Shown: positions 41,710 to 51,400 of the stretch, one piece after another
How the letters are laid out: each line of letters opens with the position of its first letter
Position numbering within the stretch: the first letter of the stretch is position 1
NCBI RefSeq assembly: GCF_030381805.1
Contig: NZ_JAUDRH010000013.1
Location: forward strand, 124,001-188,000
Reading direction: 5' to 3'
Source: Chlorogloeopsis sp. ULAP01
GTDB lineage: Bacteria; Cyanobacteriota; Cyanobacteriia; Cyanobacteriales; Nostocaceae
DNA: 64,000 nucleotides
Program-made: the position numbers and the translations under genes
Notes under the pieces: model-generated
Database searches by the model: none
What the model saw: only the letters and a program-made list of their open reading frames with translations
What the model was told of the DNA's origin: nothing

Positions 41710-44700
41710 GTGCAACGCAACCACAGGCGATCGCAGCAGAAATTTTTGTTGGCGACAGTGAGATGGCGCTACTGATGCGCTTGCACGATTGGACACAGAC
41801 GCCCCTCGGCTCTGTTGAGCATTGGCCACAGAGTTTGAAAATAGCAGTCAATATCTGCTTGAACTCGCGTTTTCCAATGGTGATTTGGTGGGGTGAAGAG
41901 TTGACCCTACTGTATAATGATGCATGGCGACCGATTTTGGGCAACAAACATCCGCAAGCACTAGGCAAACCAGGACAGGAAGTTTGGTCAGAAATTTGGG
42001 ACATTGTTGGTACGCAGCTGCGTGGTGTCCTAGCGACTGGCAAAGCAACTTGGTCAGATGATCTATTATTATTAGTTAATCGGTACGGATATACCGAAGA
42101 AGCCTATTTCACCTATTCTTACAGCCCTATTTATTTAGAAACAACAGAAGTGGGAGGAGCTTTCACAGCAGTTGCTGAGACAACCCAGCGAGTCGTAGGA
42201 GAACGTCGATTAGCCACATTACGTAATTTAGCGGCTCAAACTGGGCAATCCAAAACGGTTGGGCAAGCCTGTCAAAAGGCGATACAGACTCTTTCAGAAA
42301 ACTCATCAGATATTCCTGTTGCCCTGCTTTATTTGTTAAATTCTGAGCAAACCCAGGCAAATTTACAAGCCCAAACTCCTCAAATTCAGGCTTTGATTGC
42401 CCCGGCAGAGCTGGATCTGAACCAACCCAATGATTTATTTACACAAGCACTTGCTTGGGTAATACAAAACAATCAACCCCTTATTTTAGATAATTTAGCG
42501 CAATCTTGGGGAGAATTTCCAGTCGGTTCTTTACAAATTCCCCTTGAGCAGGCGATCGCCATGCCAATTCGAGCTTCAACCCAAGACTCAATGGTGGGGG
42601 TGCTGGTGCTGGGGGTGAATCCCTATCGGGCGTTAGATGACGATCAAAATCAATTTTTGGAGATGACAACGGGGCATATTGCCAACGCGATCGCCAGCGC
42701 CCGCGCCTACGAAGAAGAGCGCAAACGGGCTGAGGCTCTAGCAGAAATTGATCGCGCTAAAACCATATTTTTTAGCAATGTCTCTCACGAATTCCGCACA
42801 CCACTAACGCTCATGCTAGGGCCTTTAGAGGAAATACTGGCAAAACAGAGCTTAATTCCACCCGAACAACATCAACAAATTGAACTCATCCATCGCAACT
42901 CATTACGGTTATTAAAACTGGTTAACAACCTGCTCGACTTCTCACGTATCGAAGCCGGGCGAATCCAAGCGGTATATGAACTAACAGATTTAGCCGCATA
43001 TACAAATGACTTAGCCAGTATGTTTGAGTCGGCAATCAAGCAAGCAGGCTTACAGTTTATTATCAACTGCGAACCACTATCGGCAGAGATTTATGTTGAT
43101 CGCCAGATGTGGGAAAAAATTGTTCTCAATCTCCTCTCAAATGCGTTTAAATTTACCTTTTCAGGCGAGATTGCTGTCACTCTTCGGCAAGTGCATAACC
43201 AGGTTGAATTGACTGTACGCGATACTGGCATTGGCATTCCAACCGCAGAATTGCCTCGTTTGTTTGAAAGGTTTCACCGGGTTGAAGGGGCAAGAGGAAG
43301 AGCCCAAGAAGGTTCTGGGATTGGTTTGGCACTCGTGCAGGAGCTAGTACGGCTACATGGAGGACAAGTACAGGTTCAAAGCATTGAGGGAGAAGGCACA
43401 ACATTCACCATCATCATCCCAACTGGGATAACTCATTTGCCCCCAGATCGAATTCAAGCAACACGAAACCTGGCTTCGACTGCCTTAGGTGCAGCTCCTT
43501 ACGTGGAAGAAGCTTTGCGTTGGCTACCGGAAGAGGACACGGGGAGGTGGGGACACGGGGAGGTGGGGAAAGAGGACATGGGGGATAATTTTGATAATTT
43601 CTCCGCGTCTGGGCATCTGGTTATCTCCGCGTCTTCAGAAGCGTTTCCCCATCACCCTGTTACCCCATCACCCCTTCCAGCCAGAATCTTGCTTGTCGAT
43701 GACAACAACGATATGCGCAACTATGTAAAACGGTTGTTGCTCAGCCAGGGGTATGAGGTAGAAACTGCCGCAGATGGCATGGCAGCGTTAGCTATGATTG
43801 AGCAACACATCCCCGATCTCGTCCTCACGGATGTGATGATGCCCCAATTAGATGGCTTCGGGCTATTGCGGGAGTTGCGAACAACCTCAACTACGAGAGA
43901 AATTCCTATTATTATGTTGTCTGCTCGCGCTGGAGAAGAAGCTCGCGTTGAGGGGTTAGAGGCAGGAGCCGACGACTATTTAATCAAGCCATTTTCTGCC
44001 CGTGAATTGTTAGCGCGAGTTGAGGCAATCTTGAAACTGGCGCAACTGCGACGCGAAGCTAGTCAACGGGAGCAGGCACTACGACGAGAAGCAGAAGCCG
44101 CCAAGCAAACCGTTGAAACCATTTTGTCAAGCATTAATGACGGGTTTTACGTCCTCGATCGCAACTGGTGTTACACTTACGTCAACGCTCGCTATTGTGA
44201 AATGGTAGGAATGCCGCGATCGGCGCTGCTGGGGCAAAGCATTTGGAAGCTTTTTCCTGATGCAGTTGATACCGATGCTTACGTGCAATTTCACAGGGCA
44301 ATAACTGAGCAAACGCCAATTCAGTTCGATTATCTTTACGTCCCTTGGCATTGTTGGCACGATCATCGAATTTATCCTTCGCACGATGGACTGACGGTTT
44401 TTCTGGCTGATATTACCGAACGCAAACAAATTGAGTCAGCACTACACCAACGAGAAGCGCAGTTTCGTCAGCTAGCTGATGCAATACCGCAGCTGATTTG
44501 GATCTCAAACGCGAATGGCGAAGCCGAATATGTGAGTCAGCAATGGATAGAATATACCGGACTAACACTCGAACAGACTAGAGACGGAAACGAGATTCAA
44601 CAGGTTATCCATCCCGACGACATAGAGTTGACGTTTGCAACTTGGAAAAAATGTCTTACATCTGGAACTTTGTATCAAACTGAATTTCGTCTCAGACGTT

Positions 44701-47153
44701 CTTCTGACAAAGCTTATCGTTGGTTCTTAAGTCGGGCGATTCCCATTCGTGACGAGCAAGGGCAGATTGTGCAGTGGTTCGGCACAAACACCGATATCGA
44801 TGATCGCAAGCAAACAGAAGAGGCATTGCAGAAAAGCGAAGAACGTTATCGAGTTCTGACGGAACTATCGCCGCAAATCGTGTTTATGAGTCGAGCAGAT
44901 GGCTACCTCACTTATTACAATCAAAGGGGACTAGAATTTATTGGTCGATCACTCGAAGAGTTGCAAGGAGATGGTTGGGCTGAGTATATTCATCCAGATC
45001 ATCGCGATCGCATCTACAAAATTTGGCAAACTGCAACTAGAGAAGTTTCTGACTACGACATTGAAATTCCATTCCGCCGCGCTGACGGCGTTTATCGCTG
45101 GCTCTACACCCGTGCGCTGCCTGTAAGTGATGAAAGCGGCAAGATTGCTTATTGGCTCGGTGTTGCCCTCGATATTACTGATCGCAAACAAGCAGAGGCA
45201 GAACGAGAACAACTGCTGCAACGCGAACAAGTTTTACGCTCCCTAGCAGAAGTTGCAGAATCTAAACTGCAAGAGATTTTAGCAAGTATTCGCGAAGATT
45301 TTGTTTTGTTTGATCGCGATTGGCGAATTGTCTATCTCAATGCTCAAGCTGCCGAAACAATGAGAATGCCCCACGAAGAGATTTTAGGCAAGAGTATGTG
45401 GGATATGTTTCCCGATTTGGTTGGGACTGATTTTTACGATCACTTGCATCAAGTCATGCGCGATCAAATCCCGACTCAGTTTGAGTATTACTATCCCACT
45501 TGGGATCGCTGGTTTGAAAACCGAGTATATCCAACCCCAGATGGCATTGTGAATCTTTGCATTGACATTACTGTTGCCAAGCGCTTTGAGGAGAGTCGCA
45601 AACGCACCGAAGAAGAACTGCGGCAAAAGAATGCCATTTTGAACGTGATTAATGAGTCAGCACCCACACCGATTTTTGTCAAGGATCGACAAGGACGTAT
45701 TATTTACGCCAATCCCGCGACACTGGAAGTACTCGGTAAGACTGCTGAGGAGGTGATTGGCTATCGAGATTGCGATCTGTATCCTAACTCTGAAGACGCA
45801 GCCAGAGTGATGGAAAATGATCGACGGATTATGGAATCTGGACACACGGAAGTGGTTGAGGAATCACCTGATGGTGTGCGGACATTTTTGGGTATGAAAG
45901 CGCCCTACCGGAACGAGGCTGGGGAAGTGATTGGGTTGATTGGAATTTCCAACGATATTAGCGAGCGAGTACAACTTGAACGCGATCGCGAACGGGTTTT
46001 GCAACAAGAACAAGCCGCACGAGAAGCAGCAGAGCAAGCAAACCGGATTAAAGATGAATTCTTAGCAGTATTATCCCACGAGTTGCGATCGCCCCTCAAC
46101 CCGATTCTCGGTTGGTCAAGACTATTGCAAACACGCCAATTTGACGCAAAAGGGGCGAAAAGTGCTCTACAAACAATTGAGCGTAATGCCAAACTGCAAG
46201 TTCAACTGATTGAAGATTTACTAGATGTGTCTCGAATTTTGCGAGGCAAGATGGCATTAAACGTTTGCCCTGTCAACTTGGTTACCATTGTTGAATCTGC
46301 TCTAGAAACCGTACGACTGGCAGCAGAAGCTAAACAGATTCAAATCCGAACTGCTATATCACTCAGGAATACACAGGTTTGTGGAGATGCTGCACGGCTA
46401 CAACAAATTGTTTGGAATTTGCTCTCCAATGCTGTTAAATTTACCCCTGATGGCGGAGAGGTCGAAATTAGCTTAGAGCAAATTGGTAATTATGCCCAAA
46501 TTCAGGTTAAGGATACTGGAAAGGGCATTAATCCAGATTTTTTACCCTATGTATTTGACTACTTCCGCCAAGAAGATGGCACCACAACTCGCAAGTTTGG
46601 TGGATTAGGCTTAGGTTTAGCGATTGTTCGCCATTTAGCTGAACTGCATGGGGGAACCGTTGCTGCACAGAGCTTGGGAGAAGGACAAGGAGCTACATTT
46701 ATTGTGAAATTGCCTTTAATGACTAAAGGGGAATCACAACAAGAACATTTAACCACCGAGCAATCTGTTGATTTAAGTCAATTAAGAATTTTAGTGGTTG
46801 ATGACGACGAGGATATGAGGGAGTTGATACAGGTGATTTTAGAACAGCAAGGAGCGCAAGTAATAGTTGCAGCCACCGCAGCTGAAGTACTGATGGTGTT
46901 TGATCACCAACCCCCCGATATCTTCATTAGTGACATTGGGATGCCAGAGATTGACGGCTATATGCTGATGCAGCAAATTCGCAGCAGAGCGCCCGAACAA
47001 GGTGGGTTAGTAAACGCGATCGCTCTCACTGCCTATGCTGGAGAATACGATCAAAAACAAGCACTAGCATCTGGATTTCAACAGCATATTCCTAAACCTG
47101 TAGAGCCAGATGTATTGGTAAACGCGATCGCCGCTCTGGTAAATCGGAAGTGA
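41706..47153 (+). CDS. Double hybrid histidine kinase (two kinase cores, two receivers, PAS and GAF sensors)
   Basis: An 1815-residue soluble protein. Order by approximate residue: PAS-like input 20-160, GAF 170-335, first kinase core with SHEFRTPL (His about 360), N-box NLLSNAFKF (475) and GSGIGLAL, then receiver 1 (655-775, LTDVMMPQ), several PAS domains (about 790-1425), second kinase core with SHELRSPL (His about 1457) and N-box NLLSNAVKF (1570), and receiver 2 at the end (1690-1812, FISDIGMP). Two complete kinase cores in one chain are unusual. A low-complexity linker at about residues 608-657 is encoded by an intergenic-type G-rich repeat. No membrane helix is seen. An XRE regulator gene overlaps its start. 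Confidence 0.93.
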   Translation: MSATQPQAIAAEIFVGDSEMALLMRLHDWTQTPLGSVEHWPQSLKIAVNICLNSRFPMVIWWGEELTLLYNDAWRPILGNKHPQALGKPGQEVWSEIWDIVGTQLRGVLATGKATWSDDLLLLVNRYGYTEEAYFTYSYSPIYLETTEVGGAFTAVAETTQRVVGERRLATLRNLAAQTGQSKTVGQACQKAIQTLSENSSDIPVALLYLLNSEQTQANLQAQTPQIQALIAPAELDLNQPNDLFTQALAWVIQNNQPLILDNLAQSWGEFPVGSLQIPLEQAIAMPIRASTQDSMVGVLVLGVNPYRALDDDQNQFLEMTTGHIANAIASARAYEEERKRAEALAEIDRAKTIFFSNVSHEFRTPLTLMLGPLEEILAKQSLIPPEQHQQIELIHRNSLRLLKLVNNLLDFSRIEAGRIQAVYELTDLAAYTNDLASMFESAIKQAGLQFIINCEPLSAEIYVDRQMWEKIVLNLLSNAFKFTFSGEIAVTLRQVHNQVELTVRDTGIGIPTAELPRLFERFHRVEGARGRAQEGSGIGLALVQELVRLHGGQVQVQSIEGEGTTFTIIIPTGITHLPPDRIQATRNLASTALGAAPYVEEALRWLPEEDTGRWGHGEVGKEDMGDNFDNFSASGHLVISASSEAFPHHPVTPSPLPARILLVDDNNDMRNYVKRLLLSQGYEVETAADGMAALAMIEQHIPDLVLTDVMMPQLDGFGLLRELRTTSTTREIPIIMLSARAGEEARVEGLEAGADDYLIKPFSARELLARVEAILKLAQLRREASQREQALRREAEAAKQTVETILSSINDGFYVLDRNWCYTYVNARYCEMVGMPRSALLGQSIWKLFPDAVDTDAYVQFHRAITEQTPIQFDYLYVPWHCWHDHRIYPSHDGLTVFLADITERKQIESALHQREAQFRQLADAIPQLIWISNANGEAEYVSQQWIEYTGLTLEQTRDGNEIQQVIHPDDIELTFATWKKCLTSGTLYQTEFRLRRSSDKAYRWFLSRAIPIRDEQGQIVQWFGTNTDIDDRKQTEEALQKSEERYRVLTELSPQIVFMSRADGYLTYYNQRGLEFIGRSLEELQGDGWAEYIHPDHRDRIYKIWQTATREVSDYDIEIPFRRADGVYRWLYTRALPVSDESGKIAYWLGVALDITDRKQAEAEREQLLQREQVLRSLAEVAESKLQEILASIREDFVLFDRDWRIVYLNAQAAETMRMPHEEILGKSMWDMFPDLVGTDFYDHLHQVMRDQIPTQFEYYYPTWDRWFENRVYPTPDGIVNLCIDITVAKRFEESRKRTEEELRQKNAILNVINESAPTPIFVKDRQGRIIYANPATLEVLGKTAEEVIGYRDCDLYPNSEDAARVMENDRRIMESGHTEVVEESPDGVRTFLGMKAPYRNEAGEVIGLIGISNDISERVQLERDRERVLQQEQAAREAAEQANRIKDEFLAVLSHELRSPLNPILGWSRLLQTRQFDAKGAKSALQTIERNAKLQVQLIEDLLDVSRILRGKMALNVCPVNLVTIVESALETVRLAAEAKQIQIRTAISLRNTQVCGDAARLQQIVWNLLSNAVKFTPDGGEVEISLEQIGNYAQIQVKDTGKGINPDFLPYVFDYFRQEDGTTTRKFGGLGLGLAIVRHLAELHGGTVAAQSLGEGQGATFIVKLPLMTKGESQQEHLTTEQSVDLSQLRILVVDDDEDMRELIQVILEQQGAQVIVAATAAEVLMVFDHQPPDIFISDIGMPEIDGYMLMQQIRSRAPEQGGLVNAIALTAYAGEYDQKQALASGFQQHIPKPVEPDVLVNAIAALVNRK
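43531..43677 (+). repeat. G-rich dispersed repeat inside kinase linker
   Basis: GGACACGGGGAGGTGGGG occurs twice in tandem here, then ATAATTTCTCCGCGTCTGG and CATCACCCTGTTACCCC. The element is in frame and encodes GRWGHGEVG...FSASG between the first ATPase domain and receiver 1. Similar sequences are at 49536, 52282 and 56001. Confidence 0.75.
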
Positions 47154-47254
47154 AGACAAGTGTGTATCCCAGTTGCTCGTGTAAAGCATGATCAGAAAAA
47201 CTCTCCGTGTCTGGTGTGTCACTGCGTCTCCGTGTCAACCATAATGATAGGTGT

Positions 47255-47488
47255 TCAACCGGACTTAATATTACCTATCATCTGCCACTTGTTATTTCCT
47301 AAATACCTAAAAGTTTCATTACTAGCATTAACACCAAATACTCTACCGTCTGCTGTCACAGAAATAGATTTTATGCAGGCGCTAATTTGTTCATTTTCAG
47401 TTTCATTCACATTCACACTTAATATTTGAGATACACAACTAGATAAAATCTGTTTAGATTCTTGATTAATCTGATAGCACTCGTTCAT
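47255..47488 (-). CDS. Small protein with one tectonin-like repeat
   Basis: A 77-residue frame. Its second half, IKSISVTADGRVFGVNASNE followed by TFRYLGNNKWQMIG, resembles one blade of tectonin/lectin beta-propellers (VSVGxDGTVWGVNAxxxIYRYxGNxWxxIxG). A single blade cannot close a propeller, so this is either a remnant or the product of a partly lost gene. Only a weak AAGAA precedes the ATG. It is convergent with the double kinase gene. Confidence 0.4.
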   Translation of the reverse strand: MNECYQINQESKQILSSCVSQILSVNVNETENEQISACIKSISVTADGRVFGVNASNETFRYLGNNKWQMIGNIKSG

Positions 47489-47763
47489 AGAATTTCTTGT
47501 TATGAATAGCCAAGAGATTTAGATATTTCCTAATTAATAAACCTGTAGACAAAACTTGATGGATAAAAGCCTGAATAAAAACTGGAACTTTTACCCTTAA
47601 TAGAATGATTGCAAGGAGTTTATTGAGTTATGGTAATAATCTCATTGTTATAATAAGAAGACAAGAGCAACTAAGATAGTTAAAGAACTAAATTAAAAAA
47701 AAGAAGACAGTTAAGAAACTTAAGACAGTTATAACTGGTTAGTCATTGGTCATTAGTTAGTGG

Positions 47764-48015
47764 TAGGGGCGGGTTTAAAAGAGAAATTGTCGGTTTGAAC
47801 CGAAAAATAATCAATGATAGTATGTCCAGTTAATCACACTGAATAAAAATATTTGCTCGTAGTGAGGACTTTAGTTCTCAAGTCAGGACTGAAGTCTTTA
47901 CTACAAACTGTTATTATGGATAATTTGGCGGACATCATCTCAAACCCGCACGGCAGTCGGACTCGACGCGCTTAACCCGCAAGGGCGCGCTGCCTCCCGT
48001 ACAGTAGTTAGGGGT
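47764..48015. repeat. Composite dispersed repeat, copy 2, with nested element
   Basis: In reverse complement this repeats the order of 20301-20497: GTACGGGAGGCAGCGCG, GGGTTAAGCGCGTCGAGT, then AAACCGACAATTT and CTTTTAAACCCG. About 110 extra bases lie in the middle and contain the hairpin at 47856-47908. The 47489-48086 gap holds no gene that I can support. Confidence 0.75.
47856..47908. repeat. Nested palindromic repeat, copy B
   Basis: GTAGTGAGGACTTTAGTTCTC and AGGACTGAAGTCTTTACTAC with ACAAAC at the end match the element at 18187-18244. It lies within the composite repeat at 47764-48015. Confidence 0.65.
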
Positions 48016-48086
48016 TGGTTGTCTATTACTCTGCTTACTCTTCCCTTCTTTGCTATACCGCTTGCAGTAAGAGTGGTGGCAGAATC

Positions 48087-48467
48087 TCAAAAACTCCATC
48101 CCAAAGCTGATGCCACTTGAGGTGCTAACTCTAAAGGATTGAAAGGTTTGGCGATCGCTGCTTTCATACCTAATTGGGCGTAGCGACGGCGATCGGAAGC
48201 TTGAATTTTAGCCGTCAACAGAATTACCGGAATCGATTTTGTTGCTGGATTATTTTGTAATTTCTCAAATGTCGCCAAACCATCCATATCTGGCATCATT
48301 ACATCTAAGAGAATTGCATCGGGTTGAAAAATCTCGGCTTTAGTGATACCTTCTTTGCCAGAACTTGCTGTCAGCACTTCCCATCCTGCCACAGTCTCTA
48401 AGCAAATTTTGGCGACTTCTTGAATATATTCTTCGTTATCCACTACCAAAATTTTTTTATTAGTCAT
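48087..48467 (-). CDS. Single-domain response regulator
   Basis: A 126-residue receiver with VVDNEEY, the phosphoacceptor in AILLDVMMPDMDG, LLTAK and IAKPFNP. I take the ATG at 48467 because AGGA lies eight bases before it; an ATG three codons earlier is possible. It overlaps the end of the 1525-residue kinase by eight bases, so translation is coupled. It is closely similar to the receiver at 30969-31340, which follows the paralogous kinase. Likely role: a shuttle or output in that kinase's phosphorelay. Confidence 0.9.
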   Translation of the reverse strand: MTNKKILVVDNEEYIQEVAKICLETVAGWEVLTASSGKEGITKAEIFQPDAILLDVMMPDMDGLATFEKLQNNPATKSIPVILLTAKIQASDRRRYAQLGMKAAIAKPFNPLELAPQVASALGWSF

Positions 48468-51400
48468 TATGACCATCCTGTGCGGAATTTTGAGTAATTT
48501 CGTGTAGTAGCATCATTACTCGTTGCTCAAATTCGTGGGGTGTTACTTGCCCTTTGTTGAGAAATTCCGTATGTCCTAACTTCAATCGCGTTCTCTCTGA
48601 TTCCTCCAATTCTTTAGCCGAATAAACCATCAGGGGAATTTTACAAAGATGATTGTGCTGTTGCAACCATCCCACAACACTAAAACCATCGCCTTCAGGT
48701 AGAACTAAATCGAGGATAAGCAAATCGGGATTTACCTCTTGCGAGAGGTGGATTGCTTCCCGTCCAGTTTTGGCATGGAAGGTTTCAATATTATATTGCT
48801 CAAACAAAGTTTGTAGTACTTCTGCCAAGTTAGGATCGTCCTCAACCAACAGTACGCGGACTAGTTTGGAGGAATGTTGCAGTGCCTGTTGTAATGACTG
48901 AAATAGCAAGCTTTCTTCCAGTGGCTTACTCACCCAATTTACAAAATCCTGCTTTTTTTGGCTAGTATTAACAAGTCCGCAGACACTACAAATAATGATT
49001 GGAATATTTTGAGTATCTGCTCGTTCCTTTAAAATTGCCATTGTTTCCCAGCCATTCATACCGGGCATCAGTAAATCTAGCACGATCGCATCTGGATGTT
49101 GAGCAGATGCAGCAGCGATCGCTTCTTCTCCATTAGATACCGCAATTACCCGATAGTGCCGTTTCTCCAGTAGATTTTGCAATTGGGCGCGAACTTCTGC
49201 ATCATCGTCACAGACAAGTACCAAAGGAGAATAGGGAAGATGCTTTGTATTTGCCTCAAATAAAGAGTAAGGCAACGTCGGGGTAGTGCCTTGTGAACTC
49301 CCCGAAGTCAAAGACAGGGGGATCGTAAAGTAAAAAGTACTACCCTTTCCTAACTCGCTATCCACCCAAATTTGTCCGCCATGTTGTTGGACAATACTCT
49401 TGCAGATAGCCAAACCCAAGCCAGTACCATCATGGTTGCGGGAATCGGAAGAATCAACTTGTTGGAAGCGCTCAAAAATACTTTCTAGTTTATCTGCCGG
49501 AATCCCGCGCCCGTTGTCGCGGACAGTAAATAAGATGTGGAGGGAGGGGGAGAGTGGGGGAGTGGGAGAGTAGGAAAAATCCTTGTCCCCACCTCCCCGT
49601 GTCCCCACCTCCCCGTGTCCTCTTTCCCTGTCCCCTGTCCCCTGTCCCCTATTCCCTGTCCCCTCCTCTGCGCTCAACCAAACGGTAGAACCAGTAGGCG
49701 AGAATTTAATTGCATTACTGAGAAGATTTGTCAGAGTTTGGACAATGCGATCGGGATCTGCCCAGATTTGTTGAGATAGACTTGAAACCGAGATGGTAAC
49801 TCCTGCTTTATCTGCAAGGGGCTGCATTACGTTTACTGCTTCTGCAATCAAGTCAGCGACATTGCAGGTTTGTTTTTCCATTTTGACTTTGCCCGACTCG
49901 ATGCGCTCAATATCAAGAATGTCGTTGATCAGTCTGACTAAACGTTCTGTACTGTCTACAGCAATTTGTAGCAAGCGTTTTCCCTGTTCGGACTCTGGCT
50001 TAATTAAACCACTGGCTAACATTCCCAAAGAGCCATGAATTGAAGTTAGGGGCGTGCGGAGTTCGTGACTGACAACAGAAACAAATTCATCTTTCATCCG
50101 TTCTACTTGCTTGCGATCGCTAATATCTTGCAGGTAAACGGTATATACTATTTCTTGCCCCAGCTTTAATTTAGAAATAGAAGCCTCTGCCGGAAACTCC
50201 GTGCCATCTTTGCGACGTCCGTAGATTTCGCGACGTTCTCCCATGCGACGAGCAACTTTTGCAGAACTGCCGAAGTCTGAAACATAGTGACGATGTGCTT
50301 TAATATACCGTAATGGAATGAGTAAATCTAATGTTTGCCCTAGCACTTCCCTCGCTTCGTAGCCAAAAATTTTTTCGGCTCCTTGGTTAAATAAAGTAAT
50401 ATTTTGATTGCTGTCAATAGAAATAATTGCATCATCTGCAATTGATACAATCCCCACAAACATTGCTTGGGAGTTTCGCAGTTCTGACTGAGCGTATTGG
50501 CGCTCGTTTAGTTCAGATTGGAGTTGCTCGTTAATTTGAGTTAACTCTGCTGTACGCTGTGCTACTCGCAGTTCTAAATCATCCTTAGCTTGACGTAAAA
50601 TCTGCTCTGTATGCTGTCTCTCCAATGCTGCCGAAAGTATATTCGCAACGGATTGAACAAAATTAATATCACGCTCGGTAAAAGTCAGTTTTTTTGCAGA
50701 ATATACTCCCAAAACTCCATAGGAACCATTTTGTTTAGGAATCGGTACACTTAAGCCACTAATTATTCTATGTTCTTGGAGCAGAAAAGAAGGCTGAAAT
50801 CGTGTTTCTGTGCGTAAGTCTTCAATAATGACTGGTTGCTGTACCAATAAAGTATAACCAGAACCAGAAGCATCACAGTTAATCTTTGCTTTACCTACAA
50901 GTCCTTGACGCCAGCCAACTCCAGCACATAACAACATGGTATTTTCTTCCGGAAGCAGCTTCAAGAGTTTGCAATATTCAACTTTGAGGTTTTGTGCCAC
51001 TAGTGTTACTGCTTCATCCATGAGGCTAGAAAGTTCTTTGCCCAATAGAGCTGATAGTCCTAATTGAGCTACTGTGGCTTGTTGACTAATGCGAATGTTG
51101 AGTTTTTCTTCTGTTAACTTGTCTTCATTTTCCAAAAAGCGATCACTTTGCTTCATCCCTCGTCGCAGTTTAATTCGTTCTAGACGATTGATGATCCGCG
51201 TTACCAATTCTGGGCCGATAATAGGTTTGCTCACAAAGTCATCTGCACCGACTGCAAACACCTGATTAACAATGTCGGCATCGCTGTGAACTGTCAAAAA
51301 TAAAATCGGCAATTCGCTCCATTGCGGATCGTTACGTACTACTTGGCAAATCTCAATCCCGCTAAACTGGGGAAGTTCCACATCGAGAATGAGCAAATCA

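Noticed and set aside
47160..47429. Plus-strand frame after the double kinase
   Set aside because: Starts inside repeat-like sequence (CGTGTCTGGTGTGTCACTGC) without a Shine-Dalgarno and overlaps the better minus-strand tectonin-like frame.
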